A stretch of DNA of 64,000 nt from Methanomethylovorans sp041447285 (GCF_041447285.1 NZ_JBGMEB010000008.1:1-64000); one strand, 5' to 3'; numbered from the stretch's first letter, positions 53,260 to 62,252 are shown. The notes: generated from the letters alone by a model not told the origin. Program-made: numbers and translations.

Positions 53260-54582
53260 TTACACCTCCGCTCCTATCCAGTTGCTTATATCCACAGGTT
53301 TTGATTCTATGGAACCGTAAAGTGTCTGTGTGATTTCCTTGAGCACCTGTACGGAAGTTGGGTGCATCATCATGAACAGATCATTGCCTGCAAGGGACAA
53401 GGCCAAACCGGTAATGATCTCCCATATTGGACCACGGTATTCCCTGGGACCCCATTCAGAGTCCTGTGGCAGTGGTGATGAAACCATCCATGCTTCACGG
53501 GCACCCCATGCATTGGTAGTGCCTGAGGACATTGGGAATGTGAGTTCGTCGTCGCCCATCAGACCAGCGAGCCTTATACGTTCCATGTTGGTGTAAGCAT
53601 AATCCAGGCCATAACCAAGGGCTGCTGTTGTTGGGTCCATTATAATGCTGTCTCTTGGGACATTACACTGCTTCATAAGCTTTCTGTTAAGCTCTTTCTG
53701 TGCATTGATTTCAAGCTGTGTCCAGGACAACACGACATGACCGTTATCTACAGCTGCTTTTGCAATTCTCTCATAATCCAGGTTCAGACTTGCGGATGCA
53801 AGCAATACACGTTCACCTGACGCAGCCTCTGCAGCTTTTTCCAGTACTTCGGGGTCCTTCTGTGGGTTACCGGAACCACCGATTACTATGGGTACGTCCA
53901 CAGCCTGCAGCACATCTTCCACTACCTTAGCTGCATCGCGGGCTGATGTGTCCTTTATAAGCGGATCAGTAGAAATCAGGTGTATTGTAACCATATCTGC
54001 ATTGAAGTCTCTGACAACTTTCTTTGCCCACTCTGCCGGGTCGTTGATGACATCTTCATAATTAGATTTTACAGCCTTGGCCATACCTATGGGCATGTCA
54101 AAGACATCCATAGTGATGTAGTTACGATGGGGCATTTCTGCATCAAAGTAATATGGAAGGGCATTTTCTCCTCCGAGTGTGACAGTGCTCTTCCTTGAGC
54201 CACCGTCAGCGGAGGTTGCACCAAGTGTTACTTCCTGTATAGGATTGGTCCAGTTCTTTACTTTTGACACTTCGAATTTAGCAGACAATAACTCTTGCAT
54301 TGTTGCCTTTGAGGTAGGTGTCGGAACACCGGGAATTCCCATGCCAGCACCCTGGGCGAATAATTGGTCTACCGGATATCCAAGTATCCTTCCAATGTTA
54401 GCCATGTGCAGAGATATCTGTGATATCTCTTGTCCAAGCGCATAGGCCAATGCAGGATTAAGCCCGCCACTGCCTGTAATATTCAGTTCGATATCTCCCT
54501 CGATGGTTACGCCATCAAGAGATTCGATATTCAAATCTTTGAATATGCTCGCTATATCAGTAAGTTTGGTTTTCTTTGCCAT
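53260..54582 (-). CDS. cdhD: CODH/ACS delta subunit (corrinoid protein, small)
   Basis: Partner of CdhE. The 440 residues hold a TIM barrel with GGSGNPQKDPEVLEKAAEA (about 250-268) and the DPTTAALGYGLDYAYTNMER stretch (about 325-344). The frame opens at 54603, but GGTGG lies seven bases before ATG 54582 (MAKKTKLTDIASIF), which matches the start of homologues. Its stop is three bases before cdhE. Confidence 0.95.
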   Translation of the reverse strand: MAKKTKLTDIASIFKDLNIESLDGVTIEGDIELNITGSGGLNPALAYALGQEISQISLHMANIGRILGYPVDQLFAQGAGMGIPGVPTPTSKATMQELLSAKFEVSKVKNWTNPIQEVTLGATSADGGSRKSTVTLGGENALPYYFDAEMPHRNYITMDVFDMPIGMAKAVKSNYEDVINDPAEWAKKVVRDFNADMVTIHLISTDPLIKDTSARDAAKVVEDVLQAVDVPIVIGGSGNPQKDPEVLEKAAEAASGERVLLASASLNLDYERIAKAAVDNGHVVLSWTQLEINAQKELNRKLMKQCNVPRDSIIMDPTTAALGYGLDYAYTNMERIRLAGLMGDDELTFPMSSGTTNAWGAREAWMVSSPLPQDSEWGPREYRGPIWEIITGLALSLAGNDLFMMMHPTSVQVLKEITQTLYGSIESKPVDISNWIGAEV

Positions 54583-54609
54583 ATTCATTCCACCATAAAT
54601 CAAAGAGCT

Positions 54610-55362
54610 TTACAAATTTAATTTCCGGGAAATATTCTCTACTTCCTTAACAGCAGGAGAGTCGTCAGATAGCTCCATAAGTGGCTGCCCTGCAAGGTCT
54701 TTTTGTACTATCATTTCATCCATTGGGACCATCCCTATAAGTTCTAGTCCCAGTTGTGCAGCGGTCTTAGCAATCGTTTCCCGGGTACTGTCAGTAACCT
54801 TGTTCGCGATCACATATATGTGATTCACATCAGTTTCCAGTTCTCCTACCAGCTCACGGATACGCTCAGCAGTTCCAAGACCCCTGCGTGATCCATCAGT
54901 TACTACTATGAGGTCATCAACCTGTTTGAATATTTTTCGGCTGAAATGTTCAAGCCCTGCTTCAGCATCAATGATAAGCACATCATAGTTGCCCACAAGC
55001 TTATTCATTATGCCTCTTAGCAGATTGTTCACATAGCAGTAACATCCAGCCCCTTCCGGACGGCCCATGACCAGCAGATCATATCCTGGCATCTCTTCCA
55101 GCACCTCATAGAGCTTGGATTCAAGAATGGATTCTTTGTTGATGTCAGGAGGGAGATTGTCCCTCTCATCATGCATGAACTCTTTCACATCACCAATGGT
55201 CCTGTGGATCTCACAGCCCAACGTTTCAGGAAGATTTGTGTCTGGGTCAGCATCAACCGCCAAAACCACTTTATTGCCTCTGGTGAGGTGTCGAATAAGT
55301 AAAGTGGTGATGGCTGTCTTGCCAGTACCACCTTTCCCGGTCACTGCTATTATTCTGGTCAC
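54610..55362 (-). CDS. cooC: CooC-type nickel-insertion ATPase of the cdh operon
   Basis: A 250-residue MinD-like ATPase: Walker A GKGGTGKTA (residues 9-17), LAVDADPDTNLP, and the CYC nickel pair (Cys107, Cys109). CooC loads nickel into CO dehydrogenase, so placement between cdhC and cdhD fits maturation of CdhA. It is a paralogue of the ATPase at 17.7 kb, differing in the residue between the two Cys (Tyr here, Met there). The reading frame ends seven bases before the cdhD ORF. Confidence 0.92.
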   Translation of the reverse strand: MTRIIAVTGKGGTGKTAITTLLIRHLTRGNKVVLAVDADPDTNLPETLGCEIHRTIGDVKEFMHDERDNLPPDINKESILESKLYEVLEEMPGYDLLVMGRPEGAGCYCYVNNLLRGIMNKLVGNYDVLIIDAEAGLEHFSRKIFKQVDDLIVVTDGSRRGLGTAERIRELVGELETDVNHIYVIANKVTDSTRETIAKTAAQLGLELIGMVPMDEMIVQKDLAGQPLMELSDDSPAVKEVENISRKLNL

Positions 55363-55374
55363 AATAGGCCCCTA

Positions 55375-56799
55375 TTACTCTATTTTCTTAACGATGATCT
55401 TGTCTACTGTCACCTTTGCGTTCTTCAGTATGATCTTCACACCGCCACTTCCAGAACCGCCCATCATTGCCATGGAAGGCATAAAACCCGCTGGCATCTG
55501 TTGTGGTACATACTGCATCGGCTGATAATATTGTGCTTCAGCAGGCTGGCTTTCTTCCTCTTCTTCTGTGGTCTCTTCCTCTTCTTCGACGACCCATCTC
55601 TTGATCACAGGATGATCTTTTTCCTTAATGAAGTTCTTCAAGGATTCAATATCTTTTATGTTCTCATCGGTTGCGATCTTGTCCCTGATGTCTTCAGGTA
55701 TGCTATCCAGTATCTTCTGTTTCAGCATGTTTGGCATCCATACTACACGGTCCCAGCCGCCATCGCCACTGATGAACTTGGGGGAACGGAAGTAATTAAC
55801 ACCAATACCAAGGAAACCAACAACCTGTTTACCTCCTCCGGTCTGTCCGGCCATGGTAGAGAATTGCAGACCATTAGGTGCAGTACCTGCAAAGTCTCTG
55901 TCCACCCAGCCAATACCATCAACTTCTGGTATGTAGAAACCTACTACTTCAAAGCAACCGCAGGAAGTATGGGGATATTCAAAGAAAGAGTGTAGCTTTA
56001 TCCTATCATACTCACCGCTGGACAAGCGTTTTGCAAGGTCGTTAACTCCGGAGTATTCTCCGGATGCTGCATCAAGAAGTTCTCCTTTCTCAATAGCAAA
56101 TTGTGGTCCTTCTGGGTCTACTTTTGCAGCTGCTCTGCCATCGAACCAGTTAATTGCACCACAAAGGGAAATCCTGTCGGGTGTGATTACACACACATTG
56201 GTTGGTGCAAATGAGGCACAAAGGGTACAGCCATAGAATGTATCAACATCTTCATCATGCAGACCTTTTGTCCTTTCATCCCTTGCTTTATAGACAGCTC
56301 TGGCGTTTTCGATCTCTTTCTCGATCTCTGCCTGGTCTGTAATATATACAGCTTCAACTTTCTCTATAAATGGAAGCTCGTTCTTGAAAAGCATCATTAT
56401 GGCTTTTGCTACATGTTCAAAGGAAGTGAGGCCTTTTTTTATTGCATCTTTACTTACTCTTAACCATACATCGTCTCTCTGGTTAAGGTGCATAAAACCC
56501 TGGATATAGTTCTGGAATTCGTGGTTCCTTCTTTCTACAATTGATTCCAGATCAGTTTCCACAAGTTCACCTGCTATCTTATATATCATAGCAATTGGGT
56601 ATCTGGAACCTTCAGCCATTTCCGAAAGATCAGGACCTATAAGTGTGAATTTGCCATCTTCCACATCTTTCATATCCGTTGCCCTTACCAGCTCGAAACC
56701 AATGGATTTCGGACCTGCAAGCTCAACATGCATATTGTCCTTTCTAATCCTTTCTCCTTCGAACATAGGAGATATCTCAAAAGGGAATTCATCTGCCAT
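55375..56799 (-). CDS. cdhC: CODH/ACS beta subunit (acetyl-CoA synthase)
   Basis: Makes or cleaves acetyl-CoA at the Ni-Ni-4Fe4S A-cluster. In 474 residues the cluster ligands are visible as FYGCTLCASFAPTNVC (about 188-203) and SCGCFE (about 280-285). GWVDRDFAGTAPNGLQFSTM (about 300-319) is typical. The archaeal protein lacks the N-terminal domain of bacterial ACS. The C terminus has an acidic linker (EEEEETTEEEEE), a Pro/Gln/Met-rich segment and a final basic strand, as in Methanosarcina. It starts 31 bp after cdhB. Confidence 0.96.
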   Translation of the reverse strand: MADEFPFEISPMFEGERIRKDNMHVELAGPKSIGFELVRATDMKDVEDGKFTLIGPDLSEMAEGSRYPIAMIYKIAGELVETDLESIVERRNHEFQNYIQGFMHLNQRDDVWLRVSKDAIKKGLTSFEHVAKAIMMLFKNELPFIEKVEAVYITDQAEIEKEIENARAVYKARDERTKGLHDEDVDTFYGCTLCASFAPTNVCVITPDRISLCGAINWFDGRAAAKVDPEGPQFAIEKGELLDAASGEYSGVNDLAKRLSSGEYDRIKLHSFFEYPHTSCGCFEVVGFYIPEVDGIGWVDRDFAGTAPNGLQFSTMAGQTGGGKQVVGFLGIGVNYFRSPKFISGDGGWDRVVWMPNMLKQKILDSIPEDIRDKIATDENIKDIESLKNFIKEKDHPVIKRWVVEEEEETTEEEEESQPAEAQYYQPMQYVPQQMPAGFMPSMAMMGGSGSGGVKIILKNAKVTVDKIIVKKIE

Positions 56800-56830
56800 T
56801 TTACTTTCTCCGCGATTTATTTATCATGAT

Positions 56831-57340
56831 TTAAAGATTAGATATAAGTTCATCGAGTGCCTCAAGATGGTCTTCAGGTTTAAGGTTTCCGAAGGACATA
56901 TCTGCATTCTGTAAATAATGTCTGTCAATAGCCAGCGTTTTGATATCAGTAAAGTTCTTAAGTCCTGATAGTACCTGGTTGACGTAGTATTTCTTATGTC
57001 CAAGGAAGATCACAAGATCATAGGATCCTTGTCCATCCAGTCCATTCCAGTTCTTATCTCCAAGATAGTGTGCAAGGTAATGGATATTGACATATTTTGC
57101 ACTTACATCCTGATCCTTGAATCCCTGCATGGAATGACCAGTTGCAGCTATCTGTATACCTTTCTTTCCGATATCTATAGCCTTGCTGATCACATCACTC
57201 TCAAGGGCTTCTGCACCAACTACCAGCAATGGTCTTTTGGCTTTGGAAATAAGTTTAGCAGCCACCAAGGGCTGCACTGGTTTTGCATTCCTGGATCCCC
57301 AGGTGGTATATATCATTGTGTTCTTTGTAGTGTCCACCAT
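56831..57340 (-). CDS. cdhB: CODH/ACS epsilon subunit
   Basis: A 169-residue protein that pairs with CdhA to form the CO dehydrogenase component; it has a Rossmann-like fold related to the ACDE2 family (RPLLVVGAEAL near 31-41, DLVIFLGHKKYYVNQVLSGL near 110-129). I start at ATG 57340, whose A is shared with the cdhA stop (TGATG), rather than at the longer reading frame that runs inside cdhA. Translation is therefore coupled one-to-one with CdhA. Confidence 0.93.
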   Translation of the reverse strand: MVDTTKNTMIYTTWGSRNAKPVQPLVAAKLISKAKRPLLVVGAEALESDVISKAIDIGKKGIQIAATGHSMQGFKDQDVSAKYVNIHYLAHYLGDKNWNGLDGQGSYDLVIFLGHKKYYVNQVLSGLKNFTDIKTLAIDRHYLQNADMSFGNLKPEDHLEALDELISNL

Positions 57341-59754
57341 CAGCACACACTCTCCTTGCAGAGTCTCTTTACGTTGGTAGGTTGTGCAGACACGTCCAGC
57401 TTCATAGTGGGGCCGGAGATGATCTTCTTTCTCTTCCAGTCTATTTCCCATCCATGCTCTTTTTCCAGGATCTTCAGCAGTTCCTCACGCCTTGTGATCG
57501 GAAGGTCAGTCTCTACTCTGACGAACTTGTACCAATCTTCGGGTAGATGACCCAGATACTTCTGGCTCAGTTCAATATAGTGAGTGAGCTTGATCATACG
57601 TCCCATATTGTTATCACTTGGTCTGATGCAGTTCTTTGCGATCATGGGCATGAGTTCTTCAATGGTCTCTGCGGTTGTAAGCAGGAATTCCGGTGAAGAA
57701 GGAATGGGCATTTCTTCTCCATTGCGGGCATCGTACACTTTCCAGTCCTCTTCGTTGTAAGGCTTACCGATGAGTGCGCGCCTGTACTTTGAACCATGCG
57801 GTCCGACTATGACTGGGATGCCAAGCCTGTTACATCCTGTGCCTATTGCTGCAGCTTTCTGAGAGTATGCTCCCCATGCCACACCTACGGCACCGATACG
57901 GTTCATGATGTAGTCTGCTATTTCCTCAAAGTTACCTGTGATGTTCCTCTGAGCAAATATTGCGGCAACCTTGATGGCAGTACCCGTTATGTGAGAGTTG
58001 GAAACACAGGAACCCACGTTTATGAGGTTGCCTGCAAGGAACTTGGAAGGATATTTCTCATAGAGTGTCTTTCCTTCTTCATCTTTATACATTCCAAGGT
58101 CCATGGCAGAACATCCTGACATGACTACGATGTAATTCCTCTGCAGCATCTCATTTGCAACAGTATATAGATCCTTGGTACCTTCGGGGTAGTTGGAGCA
58201 ACCAACCATTGCAACAATACCCGGTGTAGTACCCATGACCAGGTTAACGCCTTCCTCACGGATCTCGGGGTCGCTGATCTGTCCTCTGCCAGCCCGCATT
58301 TTTCCCTTTTCCTCACGGATGGCTTTCTGTGCAGATTTTTCTATCACGTTGAGAATTGGGATATCCTTGGGGCACACAGGATCACAACGTCCGCAAGCTA
58401 TACAATGGTCATGCAGTTTCTCGAATTTGGTGATGTCCCCCACGGCAGCTGCTGTCATTGCGTTCATTATGGGCAGATTATTGGGGCATACCAGTTCACA
58501 GGCACCGCATTGTACACATGAGGCAGTCAATGTTTTCAGCTCTTCTTCTGAAGGCAGGGACTTGATACCTTTTGCCTCTCTTATTGGTGCCATCTTCATT
58601 GCAAGGCGGGGAGCTACTTCTCCTAGCAGATCGAAGTCCAGTATAAGAGCTCCGGGTTCTTTCCCACTAGAGAGGTCTTCGATGATCTGATCAGCAGTAT
58701 TCTTTGACCTGTTGGGCAAACCATACATTATCTTCTCATTGGTGGTGATAACGGGTATGAAAAGCTTCTTTGCTTCATCAAGGACATCTGGTCTGACACA
58801 CTGCTCATCCACCACTATAACATCAGGGGCAGCGGAACGTATCATCTTGAGTTCTTTTGCCATAGAACCTATTACCTTTGCTCGTGGTTGGCTGCGATCT
58901 TCCGTCTTATAACGGGTCATATCAATAGCTGTACAGCAGAGTCCGGCAAGTTCTATTTTATCATTAAGTCCGTGTTCTTCCATATAGTCCATTATGTAGG
59001 TTACGCCTGCTACATTGTGTCCTATGACCAGAAGTACAGGTTTTGTTGAATCAATACATCCCATACCTATTTCTGCGAGCGGCGCTTCCGGATCAGATTT
59101 TGGCATTCCAAGGCATGAAATCTGAGCAATATCTGATACTTCCATACCCACATGGTCAAGCATTCCTCCATGCATTGCCTTTGATTCAAAATCAAGGGCT
59201 GATCCTTCCTGCCCTGCATGGATAGTTGAGAGAAGTTGCATTAGTTGCTCTTCAACGTATTCTACTACTTCCTCGAGGTCTCCCAGTGTTTTTGGTGTAA
59301 TACCTGTAACCATCTGAATGTTAGGTGCAAACAGGTTTGAAGGTCCTACGTCGATTAGATGGTCTTTTCCATACAGATCTATCAAATGATGCAGCAGATG
59401 GCGCCCGTGGGCAGAGTGGGCTGCAGCACCAGTAATTACTCTCAAAAGGAATTCCCTTGATTGGTGAGTTCCTAGGTCGATACCACAAGCTCCTTCCTTG
59501 TTTCCACCCAAATCACATTTACCATATGTACAATAGCAACACTGGTCACAAACAGGGGTGTATACTGGCTGATAACGAGACAACAATTTGTAGTCCCAGT
59601 CCCTTAGGCCGGAAACACCTGGTTTGGGAGTTGGGCCCATCTCAACGCCTTCATTTTTGGCTTTTGTTTCTATAGCGCCCACTATGTTGTTGATCGTGAT
59701 CTGGACATTCTCCAGGTCTTCGATGGAGAACTTACCTGTTGTTATTTTGCTCAT
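57340..59754 (-). CDS. cdhA: CODH/ACS alpha subunit (carbon monoxide dehydrogenase)
   Basis: Interconverts CO and CO2 at the Ni-Fe C-cluster. The 804 residues hold B/D-cluster Cys near CDQCCYCTYGKC (about 73-84), two ferredoxin-like sites, CVQCGACELVCP (about 414-425) and CIACGRCDPVCP (about 452-463), and C-cluster segments such as GCSNYPEGTKD (about 518-528) and GSCVSNSHI (about 582-590). AAAGGAGGG lies eight bases before ATG 59754. It is the first gene of the operon, so its long upstream region controls all six genes. Confidence 0.96.
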   Translation of the reverse strand: MSKITTGKFSIEDLENVQITINNIVGAIETKAKNEGVEMGPTPKPGVSGLRDWDYKLLSRYQPVYTPVCDQCCYCTYGKCDLGGNKEGACGIDLGTHQSREFLLRVITGAAAHSAHGRHLLHHLIDLYGKDHLIDVGPSNLFAPNIQMVTGITPKTLGDLEEVVEYVEEQLMQLLSTIHAGQEGSALDFESKAMHGGMLDHVGMEVSDIAQISCLGMPKSDPEAPLAEIGMGCIDSTKPVLLVIGHNVAGVTYIMDYMEEHGLNDKIELAGLCCTAIDMTRYKTEDRSQPRAKVIGSMAKELKMIRSAAPDVIVVDEQCVRPDVLDEAKKLFIPVITTNEKIMYGLPNRSKNTADQIIEDLSSGKEPGALILDFDLLGEVAPRLAMKMAPIREAKGIKSLPSEEELKTLTASCVQCGACELVCPNNLPIMNAMTAAAVGDITKFEKLHDHCIACGRCDPVCPKDIPILNVIEKSAQKAIREEKGKMRAGRGQISDPEIREEGVNLVMGTTPGIVAMVGCSNYPEGTKDLYTVANEMLQRNYIVVMSGCSAMDLGMYKDEEGKTLYEKYPSKFLAGNLINVGSCVSNSHITGTAIKVAAIFAQRNITGNFEEIADYIMNRIGAVGVAWGAYSQKAAAIGTGCNRLGIPVIVGPHGSKYRRALIGKPYNEEDWKVYDARNGEEMPIPSSPEFLLTTAETIEELMPMIAKNCIRPSDNNMGRMIKLTHYIELSQKYLGHLPEDWYKFVRVETDLPITRREELLKILEKEHGWEIDWKRKKIISGPTMKLDVSAQPTNVKRLCKESVC

Positions 59755-59901
59755 GTGTTTTGCCCTCCTTTAAATCCACTGCATACTTCTAAGATCTTCC
59801 ATAGCAAATTATGTTACAAAACAATTCAACCGTAATACCTTTATACAAGTATTCGTTAGCACCCTAATGAACAATCCTGTATAAAAGCATTTCCCGTATT
59901 T

Positions 59902-59919
59902 ATCACGATTGTTCGTGAT
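59902..59919. promoter_or_regulatory. Palindrome 1 upstream of cdhA
   Basis: ATCACGA-TTGT-TCGTGAT: perfect 7-bp arms around a 4-bp spacer. It ends 15 bp upstream of the minus-strand TATA-like box at 59879-59886. Same layout as palindrome 2 (TCRYGA-N4-TCRYGA), 115 bp away centre to centre, close to eleven helical turns. Confidence 0.55.
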
Positions 59920-60015
59920 GAATCGGTGCATAGTATAAACTAATATGTGTTTACAAAACAAGTAATTACAATGAGTCAAAATCCAGATGTGTAGTAGTAA
60001 CATATAAAGCTACCT

Positions 60016-60035
60016 TATCATGATTTTTCATGATA
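60016..60035. promoter_or_regulatory. Palindrome 2 upstream of cdhA
   Basis: TATCATGA-TTTT-TCATGATA: perfect 8-bp arms, 4-bp spacer. It ends 6 bp upstream of the minus-strand TATA-like box at 60001-60009, where a bound protein would touch TFB or block it. It shares the half-site pattern TCRYGA with palindrome 1. Confidence 0.55.
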
Positions 60036-60248
60036 GATTCATATATGTAAATTCGTGATAAATAAACTCCATTAGATATTCATCAAAGACTCTTACAGAA
60101 AACTGTTGCATAAGTTTGATCCAAGTAGCTCGGTATCATGAACGGCCAGATAAAACCCGTATTGCCAGCCAAGTTTACTCGTTTTTGTATTCTTTTCTGT
60201 CAGAAACTGTTTTATTTTATGTGCCTATAACTAGGCATAGAGGATAAT

Positions 60249-61121
60249 TTGGCAAAAGACACAGATGATAGCTGCTGGATATGTGGTAAAAAAGAGCTTT
60301 TGCCTTTTAGATGCAGGTTTTGTGGGAATAACTTCTGTATGTCTCACAGGTTGCCGGAACAGCATGCATGCCAGGGGTTGGAATTTGCTAAGAGGCATTC
60401 AGGATATGCCGGCAGCACCAGTAACAAAGATCATGATGATCTATTCAAGGATATGCTACGTACTACGACCAGGAAAGCTGCAAAGAGTGTAGTCCGAAGC
60501 ATTTGGGGTAACATTATGAGTTCAATGAAAAATAGCCCGTCAATGAGTATAATCTATATTTGTCTGGTATCATTCTTTATTGGGAATATTTTTTTGGGAG
60601 CCCCTTTCTTTAATTTTTTTAAGCTGACGCCTGAACTGATACTGGTACGGCCATGGACAATAATTACCCACATGTTTTTGCATGTGGACCTTGGTCATTT
60701 GTTCTTCAATATGCTTGTCTTATTTTTCTTCGGGCGCGAACTGGAAAATCGTGTCGGCAACAGTACATTTTTAAAAGTATACTTTATCTCTGGAATTGTA
60801 GCTGCTCTGGGATATTGTTTGACAGTTTCAGATACTTCTGCAGCTGTGGTAGGTGCCAGTGGTGCGATAATGGGGGTTTTTGCTGCCCTTACAGTTCTTG
60901 CTCCGGATCTCAGAGTTTATGTATATTTCATACCTATGCAAATAAAGTATGCATTGCTGCTCTTTGCAGTTCTTGACTTTGCTCTGATGGGATCTAATGA
61001 TATGGTGGCTCATACAGCACATCTAAGCGGAACGCTTGTTGGATTGTTCATGGGTTTTCATCTTAAAAAGAGCATGAAAAAATATAACAATGCCTATGAT
61101 AGTTATTATCGAAGGTGGTGA
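60249..61121 (+). CDS. Rhomboid-family membrane protease with AN1 zinc finger
   Basis: A 290-residue protein starting at TTG 60249 after AGAGGAT. Residues 9-45 are an AN1-type zinc finger (CWICGKKELLPFRCRFCG...FCMSHRLPEQHAC). Six or so helices follow (about 97-280) forming a rhomboid core: HMFLHVDLGHLFFNMLVLFFFGRELE, then GASGAIMGVFAAL (catalytic Ser near residue 201) and HTAHLSGTLVGLFMG (catalytic His near 255). It would cut membrane proteins in the bilayer; the finger may recruit substrates from the cytoplasm. Confidence 0.9.
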   Translation: MAKDTDDSCWICGKKELLPFRCRFCGNNFCMSHRLPEQHACQGLEFAKRHSGYAGSTSNKDHDDLFKDMLRTTTRKAAKSVVRSIWGNIMSSMKNSPSMSIIYICLVSFFIGNIFLGAPFFNFFKLTPELILVRPWTIITHMFLHVDLGHLFFNMLVLFFFGRELENRVGNSTFLKVYFISGIVAALGYCLTVSDTSAAVVGASGAIMGVFAALTVLAPDLRVYVYFIPMQIKYALLLFAVLDFALMGSNDMVAHTAHLSGTLVGLFMGFHLKKSMKKYNNAYDSYYRRW

Positions 61122-61533
61122 CCTGGAGAGTCCTTCCCGTCTTAAAACGAGCTATCCAAGACCTTTGGAAGGTGAAGAGGTACCTATAACTTTCATTGAC
61201 ATGCGTGAAGTGTTTGCAGGCTGGTCACCTGAACTGAAAAGAACGGTCTATAAAAATGATTTCATGGCAACTTCAGGTCTTAAAAGAGTTCGTGAAGTGA
61301 TTCTTCTTGAAGTGTATAACTGGTTGCTTGACGGCATAAGCTTCATAGAGCTTTCCGAGATGGAGCTTGATCAATTCAAGGAAATCCTTGATCAGTTCGC
61401 TGAAAAAGGGGGAGAGATACTTTATACCCGCAAAATGCAGGGGCAATGGATGATAAATTATTTCAGGCTTGCAGAACCGGAGCTACAGCAGGCGGATGTA
61501 AAATGCACATCTATGGAAAAACTTATTGGCTGA
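61090..61533 (+). CDS. Conserved-looking protein of unknown function
   Basis: A 147-residue soluble protein overlapping the rhomboid gene by 32 bases; ATG 61096 is a possible alternative start (MIVIIEGGDLESPSR). It is alpha/beta with IDMREVFAGWSPELKRTVYK and a helix ELDQFKEILDQFAEKGGE, ending in a short Cys-containing tail. Neither start has a strong ribosome site, which fits coupling to the upstream gene. No family recognised. Confidence 0.7.
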   Translation: MPMIVIIEGGDLESPSRLKTSYPRPLEGEEVPITFIDMREVFAGWSPELKRTVYKNDFMATSGLKRVREVILLEVYNWLLDGISFIELSEMELDQFKEILDQFAEKGGEILYTRKMQGQWMINYFRLAEPELQQADVKCTSMEKLIG

Positions 61534-61652
61534 GATGTGTAGGCGCTATTATCATAAATACTGACCTTTATACACAAAACTATAAAACTCAGCTACGCAT
61601 AATACTTATTAGATGCTGCTTATTATAAGAAAATTAGTATTACTACACTATA

Positions 61653-62228
61653 GTGAGTGACAATATGCAGAACGTAAAGACCGGATTGAATTCCATTGTC
61701 AGATACCTAAGCACTAAAAAAGAGGTAGGAAGGCGCAGGATAGGTCTTCTCGTAGACGGACCAAATGTTCTTCGCAAAGAGTTCAATGTAAATCTTGAAG
61801 AGATACGGGATGTATTAAAAGAGTACGGTAATGTAAAGGTAGGCAAAGTTTTCCTCAACCAGTACGCATCGGATAAACTTGTTGAAGCCATTGAGAACAA
61901 TGGGTTTGAGCCTATCATATGTTCAAGTGATGTCGATGTACGCCTTGCGGTGGAAGGTATGGAGTTAGTGTATAACCCTACCATTGATACTCTTGCTCTT
62001 GTGACCAGAGATGCCGACTTTAAGCCGTTGTTAAGTAAGGCTAATGAGAACGGGAAAGAAACCATTTTGTTCGGGGTTGAACCGGGTTTCTCTGCGGCTC
62101 TCAGGAACTCGGCAGATTATGTGATCATCCTTGAGAACAACGAAATGAATTTCTATGATGATGATTTTTATACATGTGCTCCTGAAAAGTCACAGCGTGT
62201 TAAAGAATTAGATGTTGTATCAGAATAA
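61653..62228 (+). CDS. NYN-domain (LabA/PIN-like) putative nuclease
   Basis: A 191-residue NYN protein: IGLLVDGPNVLRKEFN (about 30-45) and LALVTRDADFKPLLSKANENGK (about 111-132) give the acidic residues of the PIN-like active site, with CSSDVDVRLAVEG between. These fold members are predicted RNases. GTG 61653 or ATG 61665 could start it; GTGAGTG before the second is a weak ribosome site. It converges on aksA across an 8-bp hairpin. Confidence 0.85.
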   Translation: MSDNMQNVKTGLNSIVRYLSTKKEVGRRRIGLLVDGPNVLRKEFNVNLEEIRDVLKEYGNVKVGKVFLNQYASDKLVEAIENNGFEPIICSSDVDVRLAVEGMELVYNPTIDTLALVTRDADFKPLLSKANENGKETILFGVEPGFSAALRNSADYVIILENNEMNFYDDDFYTCAPEKSQRVKELDVVSE

Positions 62229-62232
62229 AGAT

Positions 62233-62252
62233 AGGTCAAGTGTTCTTGACCT
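62233..62252. terminator. Hairpin between the NYN gene and aksA
   Basis: AGGTCAAG (62233-62240), TGTT, CTTGACCT (62245-62252): a perfect 8-bp stem overlapping the last codons of aksA and starting four bases after the NYN stop. No strong T-tract on either side. Confidence 0.5.

Larger units (their letters stand above)
59755..60248. promoter_or_regulatory. Divergent control region of the cdh operon
   Basis: About 490 bp between cdhA and the rhomboid gene, with no ORF of note. On the minus strand two TATA-like boxes stand out, TTTTATAC at 59879-59886 and CTTTATATG at 60001-60009. They predict cdh leaders of roughly 100 and 225 nt. A matched palindrome lies just upstream of each box; single half sites occur at 60053-60058 (TCGTGA) and 60134-60141 (TATCATGA). 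Long leaders that control cdh expression are known from Methanosarcina. Confidence 0.6.

Noticed and set aside
57341..57451. Longer N terminus for cdhB
   Set aside because: It would be read inside the cdhA coding end in another frame; TGATG overlap at 57340 matches homologues.
59809..60003. 64-codon minus-strand ORF in the cdh control region
   Set aside because: Low-complexity, contains palindrome 1, and no ribosome site; more likely leader or promoter DNA.
40333..60156. Shared 13-mer ACGGCCAGATAAA upstream of the DUF2193 gene and in the cdh control region
   Set aside because: Matches of this length are expected by chance between two sites in 64 kb; flanks differ.
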